This document shows positions 1 to 9,538 of a stretch of DNA of 38,908 nucleotides, piece by piece (position 1 is the stretch's first letter; the number at the start of each line of letters is the position of its first letter). The position numbers and the translations under genes are program-made. The notes beneath the pieces are model-generated. The model did no database searches, was not told where the DNA came from, and saw only the letters and a list, made by a program, of their open reading frames with translations. This DNA is from Opitutia bacterium (GTDB lineage: Bacteria > Verrucomicrobiota > Verrucomicrobiia > Opitutales > UBA953): NCBI GenBank assembly GCA_947456525.1, contig CANGRI010000005.1, forward strand, positions 1 through 38,908, read 5' to 3'.

Positions 1-114
1 ACCAACGAGCACTCTCCGCATTATAACTTCAAGTTCGCGGTGGGTCCCAAGGATTTCGAAAGCGGCAATGTCAAGCTGCCGACCGAAGCGCCGCCGATCC
101 CGGGTCGAGCTTGA
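1..114 (+). CDS. C-terminal fragment of a CDS entering from the left edge (function unknown)
   Basis: Frame 1 reads TNEHSPHYNFKFAVGPKDFESGNVKLPTEAPPIPGRA* with a TGA stop at 112-114; start lies outside the window. Confidence 0.6.
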   Translation, partial: TNEHSPHYNFKFAVGPKDFESGNVKLPTEAPPIPGRA

Positions 115-119
115 GGGTG

Positions 120-178
120 GGACAGCACGTGCTGTCCTCTTGGGGCTCGGTCGATTAGGACATCACGTGGTGATGTCC
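120..178. repeat. Two adjacent inverted repeats (REP-like) with CACGTG cores
   Basis: GGACAGCACGTGCTGTCC (120-137) is a perfect 18-bp palindrome; GGACATCAC-GTG-GTGATGTCC (158-178) is a 9-bp stem with a 3-nt loop. Confidence 0.75.
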
Positions 179-199
179 CTACCCGATGCAGGCACAAAA

Positions 200-225
200 A
201 AGGACGGCAGTGGTGCCGTCCTTTT
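200..225. terminator. Bidirectional rho-independent-like terminator between convergent genes
   Basis: AAGGACGGCA-GTGG-TGCCGTCCTT stem (10 bp), flanked by an A-run on the left (196-201) and TT on the right, between a plus CDS ending at 114 and a minus CDS ending at 244. Confidence 0.8.
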
Positions 226-243
226 CGGGTAAACCGTAATTGC

Positions 244-1029
244 TTACTTGACCGGGGAGTAGTCGACAGGGACGAGGAACTCCGATTTCACGCCGTTGGG
301 CTGGGCGATCGTCAACGAACCGCCGGCCTTCTTCTCAGAGGCTTCCTTGGCGGCGACCCAGACCGGGTCGGCGCGGAAAGCGTCGAAGCTGGCCTTGGCC
401 GCGTCGACGGACTTGTGGGTCAGGAGGTAGATGAGCGTGTTTCCGGCGACGTAGGAATTCTTCGCGCCCTTCTCGGCGTCGGCGAGGTTCCAGTAGGTCA
501 CGTTGGTCATGCCATGCTTCTCGAAGAGCTTGAGGGTATGGTCACGGAAGCGGGCGTTGAGGTCGGGGAGGCGGCCGGCTTCGGTCGTGTAGGTGCGGAG
601 TTCGAAGACGCCGACGCCGTAGGTCTTGGCCTGGGCGAGGGCGGAGTATTCGGTCGCGCTGAGGAAAGCGTTCTCGATGTGGTCGATGAGCTTGCCGTCC
701 TTCTCGGAGGCCTTGGCGGCCGCCTTCCAGTCCGGGTCGGCCGAGAAGGCTTTCCAGGAAGCGTCGTGCGCGGCGCGATCGGGGAACGCGAGGAAGTAGA
801 CCAGCTTGTTCTCCTTGTTGTCGACCGGGACGAAATAGCCGAGGCTCGTCATGCCGTGCTTGGCGAAGAGCTTGAGGGTGTGGTCGCGGAAGCGGGCGTT
901 AAGGGCGTCGAGCTTGCCGGGCTTGGCGAAGTAGACGCGCATCTCGAAGAGGCGCGTGTCAGGCTTGTCGGCGGCGACGGCGGTCACGGCGAAAAAGCCG
1001 AAGGTGAGGAGGGAGAGCAGGGACTTCAT
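244..1029 (-). CDS. NIPSNAP family protein, two tandem domains, signal peptide
   Basis: 261 aa; hydrophobic N-terminus; repeated motif LNARFRDHTLKLFxKHGMT in both halves. Confidence 0.85.
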   Translation of the reverse strand: MKSLLSLLTFGFFAVTAVAADKPDTRLFEMRVYFAKPGKLDALNARFRDHTLKLFAKHGMTSLGYFVPVDNKENKLVYFLAFPDRAAHDASWKAFSADPDWKAAAKASEKDGKLIDHIENAFLSATEYSALAQAKTYGVGVFELRTYTTEAGRLPDLNARFRDHTLKLFEKHGMTNVTYWNLADAEKGAKNSYVAGNTLIYLLTHKSVDAAKASFDAFRADPVWVAAKEASEKKAGGSLTIAQPNGVKSEFLVPVDYSPVK

Positions 1030-1030
1030 G

Positions 1031-1987
1031 TTATTTGAGGAATTGGGAGAGGTTGTCGCGGGTGATCAGCTGGAAGGGGATCATCGTTTCCTTGGGGCAC
1101 GGCTGCTTCTTGGCGAGCAGGATTGCCGCGTCGACAGAACCCTTGCCCTGGCCGACCGCGTCCTGGAAGACCGTGGCGTCGAGGCGGCCTTCCTTCACCG
1201 CCGACAAAGCCTGGGCGATGGCGTCGATGCCGATGACATAGACGTCCTTCTTCAGGCCGGCGCGTTCGAGGGCCAGCAGGGCGCCCATGGCCATCTCGTC
1301 GTTGTGCGCGAAGATCGCCGAGAACTTGCCCTTGTGGGCTTGGATCCAGTTCTCGGTCAAGGCCATCGCCTTGGCCCGGTCCCACGACGCAGTCTGTTGG
1401 TCGACCAGCTTGAGACCGGGGTGCGTGGCGAAGACTTCGCGGGCGCCGGCTTCACGCTCCAGCTGGGCCGAGGTGCCCATGATGCCATGAAGCATCAGCA
1501 CGCCACCTTGGCCGTTCAGCTTCTTGGCGATCGCCGTCATCGCGATGCGTCCGGCTTCGAGGTCGTTGGAGCCGATGTAGGAATCGCCGGCCGACTTCGT
1601 CGTCTGATTGACGAGCACGAGCGGGATGCCGGCCGCCTTGATGCGATCGACGGCCGGGGTGCTGGCCTCGAGTTCGCAGGGGTTCAGGATGATCGCGTCG
1701 ACCTTCTGCGCGATGAAGTTCTCGACCTGGCTGAACTGCTTCTGGACGTCGGACTGCGCGTCGACCATCACCAGTTTCACGCCGGGCTTTGTCTTAGCAT
1801 ATTCGACCACGGCCTCGGAGAGCTTGGCGGTATATTCGGCCGAGAGGTCGCGGGAGGAGAAGCCGATGAGAATCTCGCCTTCCTTGCGGGCTTCGGCTTT
1901 CTTGCAGCCGGAGAAGATGAGGGCGGTGAGCGAGAGGGCGAAGACGACCAGGAAGGCCGAGACGGCAGTGCGAGGGGTAATACGCAT
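1031..1987 (-). CDS. Sugar ABC transporter substrate-binding lipoprotein (RbsB/periplasmic-binding-protein type)
   Basis: Lipobox-like LIFSGCKK; PBP1-like body (VDAIILNPCE, IPLVLVNQ, FAHNDEMAMGAL); adjacent to permease and ATPase. Confidence 0.88.
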   Translation of the reverse strand: MRITPRTAVSAFLVVFALSLTALIFSGCKKAEARKEGEILIGFSSRDLSAEYTAKLSEAVVEYAKTKPGVKLVMVDAQSDVQKQFSQVENFIAQKVDAIILNPCELEASTPAVDRIKAAGIPLVLVNQTTKSAGDSYIGSNDLEAGRIAMTAIAKKLNGQGGVLMLHGIMGTSAQLEREAGAREVFATHPGLKLVDQQTASWDRAKAMALTENWIQAHKGKFSAIFAHNDEMAMGALLALERAGLKKDVYVIGIDAIAQALSAVKEGRLDATVFQDAVGQGKGSVDAAILLAKKQPCPKETMIPFQLITRDNLSQFLK

Positions 1988-1996
1988 ACCCGACTT

Positions 1997-2932
1997 TTAC
2001 GAACGGGCCTGACGTCGGTCGAGCCAAACCGCACCCACGATGATCAGGCCCTTGATGACCGCCTGATAATACGAAGAAACCCCCATCAAATCCAAGCCGT
2101 TGTTGATGACCCCGATGAGCAGGACGCCGAGCAGGGTTCCGGTGATCGTGCCGACGCCGCCTGCGAGGCTCGTGCCTCCGATCACCACGGCCGCGATGGC
2201 GTCGAGTTCGTAAGCCTGACCGGCATTGGGCTGCCCGGTGGTGATACGCGCCGCAAGCACCACGCCGGCCAGACCGGTAAGCAAGCCGCAGAGGCCGTAG
2301 GCGAAGAGCTTCACGCGTTCGACCGGGACGCCGGCCGCGCGGGCGGCGTTCTCATTGCCGCCGACGGCGTAGATATGTCGACCCAGACGGAAGTTGCGCA
2401 GGAAGAACCAAGCCGCGAACGATACGCCCGCGAAGCAGAGGACCGGGATCGGGATGCCGAGGAAGTCCCCGGCGAGGGCCGTCAGGTCGTCGGACATGTT
2501 CGCGACGGGGCGTCCGCCGCTCACGATGAGCGCCAGGCCGCGGGCGATGGTCATCATCCCCAGCGTGACGATGAAGGGCGCCACGCCTCCGCGGGTGACG
2601 ATCACGCCGTTGAGGAGCCCGCAGGCGGCGCCGGTGAGCAGGCCGACGGCGATCGGGACGAAGACGGAGTGCTCCCCCGGATGGGCGAAGGTCGCGCAGG
2701 CGACGCCGCTCAGCGCGACGACCGAGCCGAGGGAAAGGTCCACCCCGGCGGTGAGCAGGACGAACGTCACGCCGACCGCAAGGATGCCGTTGATGGAGAC
2801 CTGGCGGGCGACGTTGGTGAAGTTCGCGACGCTCAGGAACGTGTCCGTCGTGAAGGATAGCACCAGGCCGACGAAAAGGATGACGAGCAGGAGTCCGAAG
2901 CGGTGGAGCAGGTTACGGTCGAGGGCGGGCAT
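1997..2932 (-). CDS. Sugar ABC transporter permease (RbsC-type)
   Basis: Multi-TM; VLLTAGVDLSLGSVVALSGV, GGNENAARAAGVPVERVKL, AVVIGGTSLAGGVGTITGTLLG. Start set at the internal ATG (MPALDRNLLHRFG). Confidence 0.9.
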   Translation of the reverse strand: MPALDRNLLHRFGLLLVILFVGLVLSFTTDTFLSVANFTNVARQVSINGILAVGVTFVLLTAGVDLSLGSVVALSGVACATFAHPGEHSVFVPIAVGLLTGAACGLLNGVIVTRGGVAPFIVTLGMMTIARGLALIVSGGRPVANMSDDLTALAGDFLGIPIPVLCFAGVSFAAWFFLRNFRLGRHIYAVGGNENAARAAGVPVERVKLFAYGLCGLLTGLAGVVLAARITTGQPNAGQAYELDAIAAVVIGGTSLAGGVGTITGTLLGVLLIGVINNGLDLMGVSSYYQAVIKGLIIVGAVWLDRRQARS

Positions 2933-2936
2933 GGCG

Positions 2937-4412
<1,476 letters not shown>

Positions 4413-4421
4413 CGGCGGAGA

Positions 4422-4904
4422 TCAGCAGCAGCCCGAACCGGGCGCGCAGGCTGACTTGTTCTGAAGGTTGGCCGGAAAGCAGACGTCTTCGGCGAGGCAG
4501 GCGGTATGACGGATGCCGAGGGCGAGGATGACCTGTTTATCGTCCATCCGGGTGGCGATGATCGGGAAGACCGACAGATACGGGGCTTCGGTTTCGACTT
4601 CGACCGGCAGGTTAGTCGAGCCAAGGACGCTCGCGCCTTTGGCAAGAATCTGGGCGAACTTGGCCGCGGTGATGCGGTGTTCGGTGTCATCGGCCTGATA
4701 GACTTGGAGGCGACAGCTCGAGTCCGTGCGCAACGTCCCTCCGCAATCGACGAACTTCTTGTCGATGCGCGCCACTTCGGTGACGTGGACGTGCGGAGTG
4801 AGCAGCGACGTAGTCGGGAGTTCGAAGCGCACGATCCGGCCATCCGCCTTGTTCAAGGCCTCCACGAGCTGCTGAAGGGACAAGGGGATGGGGGATAGTT
4901 TCAT
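4422..4904 (-). CDS. DUF6428 family protein with Cys-rich C-terminus
   Basis: HVHVTEVARIDKKFVDCGGTLRTDSSCRLQVYQADDTEHRI and C-terminal CAPGSGCC resemble DUF6428 as I recall it; start MKLSPIPL at 4904 overlaps the upstream stop. Confidence 0.75.
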   Translation of the reverse strand: MKLSPIPLSLQQLVEALNKADGRIVRFELPTTSLLTPHVHVTEVARIDKKFVDCGGTLRTDSSCRLQVYQADDTEHRITAAKFAQILAKGASVLGSTNLPVEVETEAPYLSVFPIIATRMDDKQVILALGIRHTACLAEDVCFPANLQNKSACAPGSGCC

Positions 4905-5758
4905 CGGGAAGGGAGGTCTTTGGCCGTATCGGCGGGCCAAGCGGTCAGCGGCCGGATTTCCAGGCGACGGTATTCGCACTCGGCGGCCTCGGACTGTATC
5001 TGAAGCTTACCCGACTTCAGGGGGATGTCCACCGTCGAACCCTTCTCTCGATAGCGTGAATTCAGGATGACATTGACCGTCTTGCCGTTAAGTCGGAAGA
5101 CCGCGTCGCCGTTCAGGGAGAAGCACTCGATCGTGTTCCACTCGCCGAACGGCTTCTCGTGATAATCGGTGCCATGCCAGACACGGTTATCAGCCGTGAC
5201 CGGTTTAGCCTCGGGGTCGTAGGCGCGCTTCCTAATCGGGTCGCCCGTACGGTAAGGGATGTCGGCGATCGCGCCGGCCAAAGGCCAATAGTCGCCGATA
5301 TCGCCCTCCTGGACCTGCAGCTCCTGGCTACGCATCCAGAACTTGGCTTGGGCGCCGTGTTCGCCGACGCAGTAGATCAGGATGCCGTTGTCTCGGACGG
5401 CCTGCGTGCGCGGCTCCCATCGTTGCTGGCCCCAGCGCTGTTCGGTGCGCAGGTGGAAGTTGTCGTAGGACTTCAGGGTCGTCAGCGCGCCGAAGACCTG
5501 GCCCGTGATATGCAGCACAGTCTCGGCGTCGACCTGACGGGTCGTGAAGACCTTGAGCGGGTCGTTGTTCAGACCTAGCACCGGATCGTCCTTCGGCTTG
5601 GCCCCGCGGACGTAGCCCGGGACTTCGTAAGCGCGATGGACGGGACCGAGCCACTTCTCCCACTGGGAGAGCTGTGGGTCGAGCAACGGCTGGAACGACG
5701 GTTCCGCCGCTCTGGCGAGGCCGACGGAGCAGAGGAGGGCGAGGAGCGGCAGGCGCAT
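4901..5758 (-). CDS. DUF1080 (3-keto-disaccharide hydrolase-like) secreted protein
   Basis: Signal peptide MRLPLLALLCSVGLARA; concanavalin-like body with HLRTEQRWGQQRW, GIEYQ-type quantitation segment, GEWNTIECFSLNGDAVFRLNGKTVN. Confidence 0.8.
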   Translation of the reverse strand: MRLPLLALLCSVGLARAAEPSFQPLLDPQLSQWEKWLGPVHRAYEVPGYVRGAKPKDDPVLGLNNDPLKVFTTRQVDAETVLHITGQVFGALTTLKSYDNFHLRTEQRWGQQRWEPRTQAVRDNGILIYCVGEHGAQAKFWMRSQELQVQEGDIGDYWPLAGAIADIPYRTGDPIRKRAYDPEAKPVTADNRVWHGTDYHEKPFGEWNTIECFSLNGDAVFRLNGKTVNVILNSRYREKGSTVDIPLKSGKLQIQSEAAECEYRRLEIRPLTAWPADTAKDLPSR

Positions 5759-5762
5759 CGGC

Positions 5763-6701
5763 TTAGCGGACGTCGCGCCAGAGCCAGGCCATCGCTTCGG
5801 GCAGCAGCTGGGCGCCATGGCGGCCGTTGTGGGTGCCTTCGCCCATGACGAACTTATAGTCGTATCCCTTGGCTTTCCAGGCTTCGGCCATGGCCTTGTT
5901 GGCCTCGGGCCAGACGCCGAATTCGTTGGTCAGGTCATGGATTCCGTCCTGGGAGAAGATACGGATGTTCTTCTTCGGGGAGTCCATGATCATCTGGGGA
6001 TAGAGGTTGCCGCCTTTTTCGGCGCCCTTGCTGATGACACCGCGGATGTTGGTGAAGCTGCCGATGGTCGTGAAGACCTTGCTGAAGGATTCCGGACGCT
6101 GCCAGGCGGCGTTGAAGGCGCAGATGCCGCCGGAGGAGGAGCCGGCGATACCGCGACGAAGCGGATCCTTCGAGATCTTCACGCCCTTGGATTCGGCGAG
6201 CGGGATCATCTCCTCGACGAGGAACTTCGGGTAGAGATCCGTGACGTTGTCGTATTCGAACGAGCGGTTGGATTTGCCGAGCGGCTTGCCCTTGGCGTCC
6301 TTGCCGTTCGGGTTCTTGGGGTCCGGGATGAAGCCGGGGTTGATGAAGAGGGCGATCGTCACCGGCATCTTGCCCTCGGCGATGAGGTTATCGAACACCG
6401 TCGGCACGCGCCACTGGCCCTTGGCGGATGAGTAGCCCAGGCCGTCCTGGAAGATCATCAGGCAGGCTTCCTTGCTCGGGTCATATTGCTTCGGGACGTA
6501 GAGGGCCCACTTTCGGCCATAGCCCGGGAAGGCCTTCGAGTCGGTCATCTCGTACTCCGTGACCGTACCTTTCGGCACGCCGGCTTTCTCCTGCGAGTCG
6601 GGGCCGAGGACATACTGGGAATCGTAGTCGACCTTCTTGGTGGGTTCGGCGCCAAGCAGGCTGACGGCCAGCAGGCAGGGGAGGAGGCGGAGGAGCTTCA
6701 T
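5763..6701 (-). CDS. Secreted alpha/beta-hydrolase-fold esterase (esterase D/Fes type)
   Basis: Signal peptide [18 protein letters not shown]; nucleophile elbow [14 protein letters not shown]-terminal [22 protein letters not shown]. Confidence 0.8.
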   Translation of the reverse strand: MKLLRLLPCLLAVSLLGAEPTKKVDYDSQYVLGPDSQEKAGVPKGTVTEYEMTDSKAFPGYGRKWALYVPKQYDPSKEACLMIFQDGLGYSSAKGQWRVPTVFDNLIAEGKMPVTIALFINPGFIPDPKNPNGKDAKGKPLGKSNRSFEYDNVTDLYPKFLVEEMIPLAESKGVKISKDPLRRGIAGSSSGGICAFNAAWQRPESFSKVFTTIGSFTNIRGVISKGAEKGGNLYPQMIMDSPKKNIRIFSQDGIHDLTNEFGVWPEANKAMAEAWKAKGYDYKFVMGEGTHNGRHGAQLLPEAMAWLWRDVR

Positions 6702-6753
6702 GGGGGTGTTCCGATATGAAACATCCCAAGGGGCCGACACAAGCCCAAGCGGG

Positions 6754-8079
6754 TCAGGCGGAGGGCTCTTGGCCGACTTTCTTGAGCTTCCAGATCTCCG
6801 GGAACTTCCAGTGCGTCAGGGCCATCACCCCGAAGGTCGCGACGCCGCCGAACACGACCGAATTGACCGTGCCCATCAGACGGGCCGCCAGACCGGATTC
6901 GGCCATACCGAGCTCGTTGGAGCAACCGATGAAGACGGCCGTGACCGCCGAGACGCGCCCCATCATCTCGGGAGGGACGCTGGTCTGCAGGATCGTCTGA
7001 CGGATGATCACGTTCACCGCGTCGGCCGCTCCGGCGACCAGGAGGAAGCAGAACGACAGGACAAAGGCCGCCTGCAGCCCGAGACCGAAGACGGAGGCCA
7101 TGGCCATCGAGAGCGCGAAGCCGATGGTGCTGAGTCCGAAGACCGCGAAGGAGCCGTACAGAGAACGTCCGGCGTTTTCGAGCGGGGGACGGATGATCAG
7201 ATAGAGCGACATCAGCACGGCTCCAACGGAGGAGGCGGCCCGGAGCATGCCGAAGCCGAAGGCGCCGACGTGGAGCATGTCGGCGAAGATCGGCAATAAC
7301 GCCACCGCGCCGCCGAGGAGGACCGCGAAGAGGTCCATCGTGAACGCGCCAAGCATGATGCGCTGGCTCAGCATGAAATCGATGCCATGCCGGAGGCTCG
7401 TGAAGATCGGCTCAGGCCGACGCGACTGCAGTGTCTGGGTCGTACGGAGGGCGAAGGTCAGAGCCAAGGACGAGGCGAAGCACAGCGCGGTGGCGGCGTA
7501 GGCGACGTTCTCGGCGTGCTTCAGCCCGTTCTTCTCGCCGAGCCAGACCATCAGGCCGGCCAGACCCGGACCGATGACGCACGCGAGTTCGAACAGCGTA
7601 TTGCGCCAGCGCACGCCGCCCGGGATCAGTTCGCGCGGCAGGATCTCCGCGATGAGCGCCTGCCGGGCGGTGGTGAGGAAGCTGCGGGCGAGCCCCCCGA
7701 GCACGATGACCCCGTAGATCACCGTCAGCTGGGCCCAGCGGGCGGTGAGGAATTCCGGCAGGAAGAGGAGCAGTCCCAGCGTCATCATCGCGATCAACGC
7801 CCCGATGGCGATCCGCCGGCGATTGTTCGTGTCGGCGACGTGGCCGGCGAAGAGCACCGCGCTGACGAACGGAATGACTTCCGCGAGACCGATGGCGCCG
7901 AGGGCCAGGGCCGCGTTGGTGCCTTCATCCTTGGTCAGACGATAGACCTGCCAGGCGACCGCGACGTTCTGGATCTGGATGGCCAGCGTCCCCAGGACGA
8001 TCGCGGACAGGTAGAAGCGGAAAGACCGTGAAGCGACGGCGGAAGCGGGTGCCTGCGTGGCGGTAGACATCGTTGCCAC
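6754..8079 (-). CDS. MFS transporter
   Basis: 441 aa, ~12 TM segments; [13 protein letters not shown] motif. Start could be the ATG at 8070 rather than GTG 8079. Confidence 0.85.
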   Translation of the reverse strand: MATMSTATQAPASAVASRSFRFYLSAIVLGTLAIQIQNVAVAWQVYRLTKDEGTNAALALGAIGLAEVIPFVSAVLFAGHVADTNNRRRIAIGALIAMMTLGLLLFLPEFLTARWAQLTVIYGVIVLGGLARSFLTTARQALIAEILPRELIPGGVRWRNTLFELACVIGPGLAGLMVWLGEKNGLKHAENVAYAATALCFASSLALTFALRTTQTLQSRRPEPIFTSLRHGIDFMLSQRIMLGAFTMDLFAVLLGGAVALLPIFADMLHVGAFGFGMLRAASSVGAVLMSLYLIIRPPLENAGRSLYGSFAVFGLSTIGFALSMAMASVFGLGLQAAFVLSFCFLLVAGAADAVNVIIRQTILQTSVPPEMMGRVSAVTAVFIGCSNELGMAESGLAARLMGTVNSVVFGGVATFGVMALTHWKFPEIWKLKKVGQEPSA

Positions 8080-8099
8080 CAGTGACCTAGGCCCGGCTC

Positions 8100-9536
8100 C
8101 TAGGCAATCACCGCTTTGACCACGTTGCCGGCGACATCCGTCAGGCGGTAATAACGCCCCTGGAACTTGAAGGTCTGCCTTTCGTGGTCCACGCCGAGCA
8201 GATGTTGCATCGTCGCATGAAGGTCATGCACATGCACGGGGTCTTTCACGATGTTGTAACCGAACTCGTCGGTCTGGCCGTGGACGTGTCCGCCTCTGAC
8301 TCCGCCGCCGGCCATCCAGAGGCTGAAGCAGCGGGGATGATGGTCGCGGCCATAGCTGTCCTTGGTGATCTTACCTTGGCTGTAAGCGGTGCGACCGAAC
8401 TCGCCGCCCCAGATCACGAGAGTGTCTTCGAGGAGTCCGCGTTGCTTGAGGTCCTTGATGAGCGCGGCCGAGGCCTGGTCAGTCTGCTTGCACTGGCGTC
8501 GGATGCCGCCCGGCAGGCCGCCATGCTGGTCCCAACCCTGGTGGAAGAGCTGGACGAACCGCACGCCCTTCTCGATGAGCCGGCGGGCCTGGAGGCAATT
8601 GGCAGCGAAGGAGCCGGGCGTCTTCACGCTGTCGCCGTACATCGCGAGCGTCGTGGGAGATTCGTTCGAGAGGTCGGCGACCTCCGGCACGCTCGTCTGC
8701 ATACGATAAGCCATCTCCGCCTGGGCAAGGCGGGCATCGACCTCCGGGTCGAGTTCCGCCGCTCGCTGGTCGGCGTTGAGCTTGCCCAGCGCGTCAAGCA
8801 TGCCGCGTCGGGCGTGGGGCGAGACACCTTCGGGGTTGGTCAGGAAGAGCACCGGCTCCTTGCCGGCCTTGAATTGCACCCCCTGGTGCTCGGATGGCAG
8901 GAATCCAGCCCCCCAGAGTCGGGAGTAAAGCGGCTGATCCTTCGTCGCGTCCTGCGAGACGAGCACGATGAACGCCGGCAGGTTTTCGTTCATGCTGCCG
9001 AGACCGTAAGAAGCCCAGGCGCCCATCGAAGGGCGGCCGGCCACCTGGTTGCCGGAGCAGAAGAAGGTGATGGCCGGATCGTGGTTGATCGCTTCGGTGT
9101 GCATCGTGCGGATCACGCACAGGTCATCGGCGACTTCACCGGTTTGGCTCAGCAAGTCGCTGTATTCGACGCCGCTCTGGCCGTACTTCTTGAAGTCGGT
9201 GAAAGAACCCGCCAGCGGAAGGGTCGCCTGATAGCCGCTCATGCCGGTGAGACGCTGGCCTTGGCGGACGGAATCGGGTAACGGTTGCGTATGCTTTTCC
9301 CGGAGCAGCGGTTTCGGGTCGAGGGTCTCGAACTGCGAAGGTCCGCCGGCCTGGAAGAGATAGATGACTCGTTTGGCCTTCGCGGGGAAGTGCGTCCCCT
9401 TAGGCAGCGTCGCGGCTTGGGCGTCGCCGACGATTCCGCGCATGGCCAAAGCGCCGAGACCGAGGGCAGAGGTGCCGAGGAAGTGCCGACGCGTATGCCG
9501 CATCAGGCTGTCGTATGAAGGCTTGGACGGTTCCAT
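8100..9536 (-). CDS. DUF1501 domain-containing protein, Tat-like signal
   Basis: RRHFLGTSALGLGALA; typical DUF1501 segments FLFQAGGPSQFETLDPKP, WDQHGGLPGGIRRQCKQTDQASAALIKDLKQRGLLEDTLVIWGGEFGRTAYSQG, GRDHHPRCFSLWMAGGGVRGG. Confidence 0.93.
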   Translation of the reverse strand: MEPSKPSYDSLMRHTRRHFLGTSALGLGALAMRGIVGDAQAATLPKGTHFPAKAKRVIYLFQAGGPSQFETLDPKPLLREKHTQPLPDSVRQGQRLTGMSGYQATLPLAGSFTDFKKYGQSGVEYSDLLSQTGEVADDLCVIRTMHTEAINHDPAITFFCSGNQVAGRPSMGAWASYGLGSMNENLPAFIVLVSQDATKDQPLYSRLWGAGFLPSEHQGVQFKAGKEPVLFLTNPEGVSPHARRGMLDALGKLNADQRAAELDPEVDARLAQAEMAYRMQTSVPEVADLSNESPTTLAMYGDSVKTPGSFAANCLQARRLIEKGVRFVQLFHQGWDQHGGLPGGIRRQCKQTDQASAALIKDLKQRGLLEDTLVIWGGEFGRTAYSQGKITKDSYGRDHHPRCFSLWMAGGGVRGGHVHGQTDEFGYNIVKDPVHVHDLHATMQHLLGVDHERQTFKFQGRYYRLTDVAGNVVKAVIA

Positions 9537-9538
9537 GG

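Noticed and set aside
956-2860. 634-aa plus-strand ORF (and 207-aa ORF at 415..1038) opposite the ABC transporter and NIPSNAP genes
   Set aside because: Low-complexity D/E/G/R-rich translation typical of the antisense frame of GC-rich genes; the opposite strand encodes clear RbsB/RbsC homologues.
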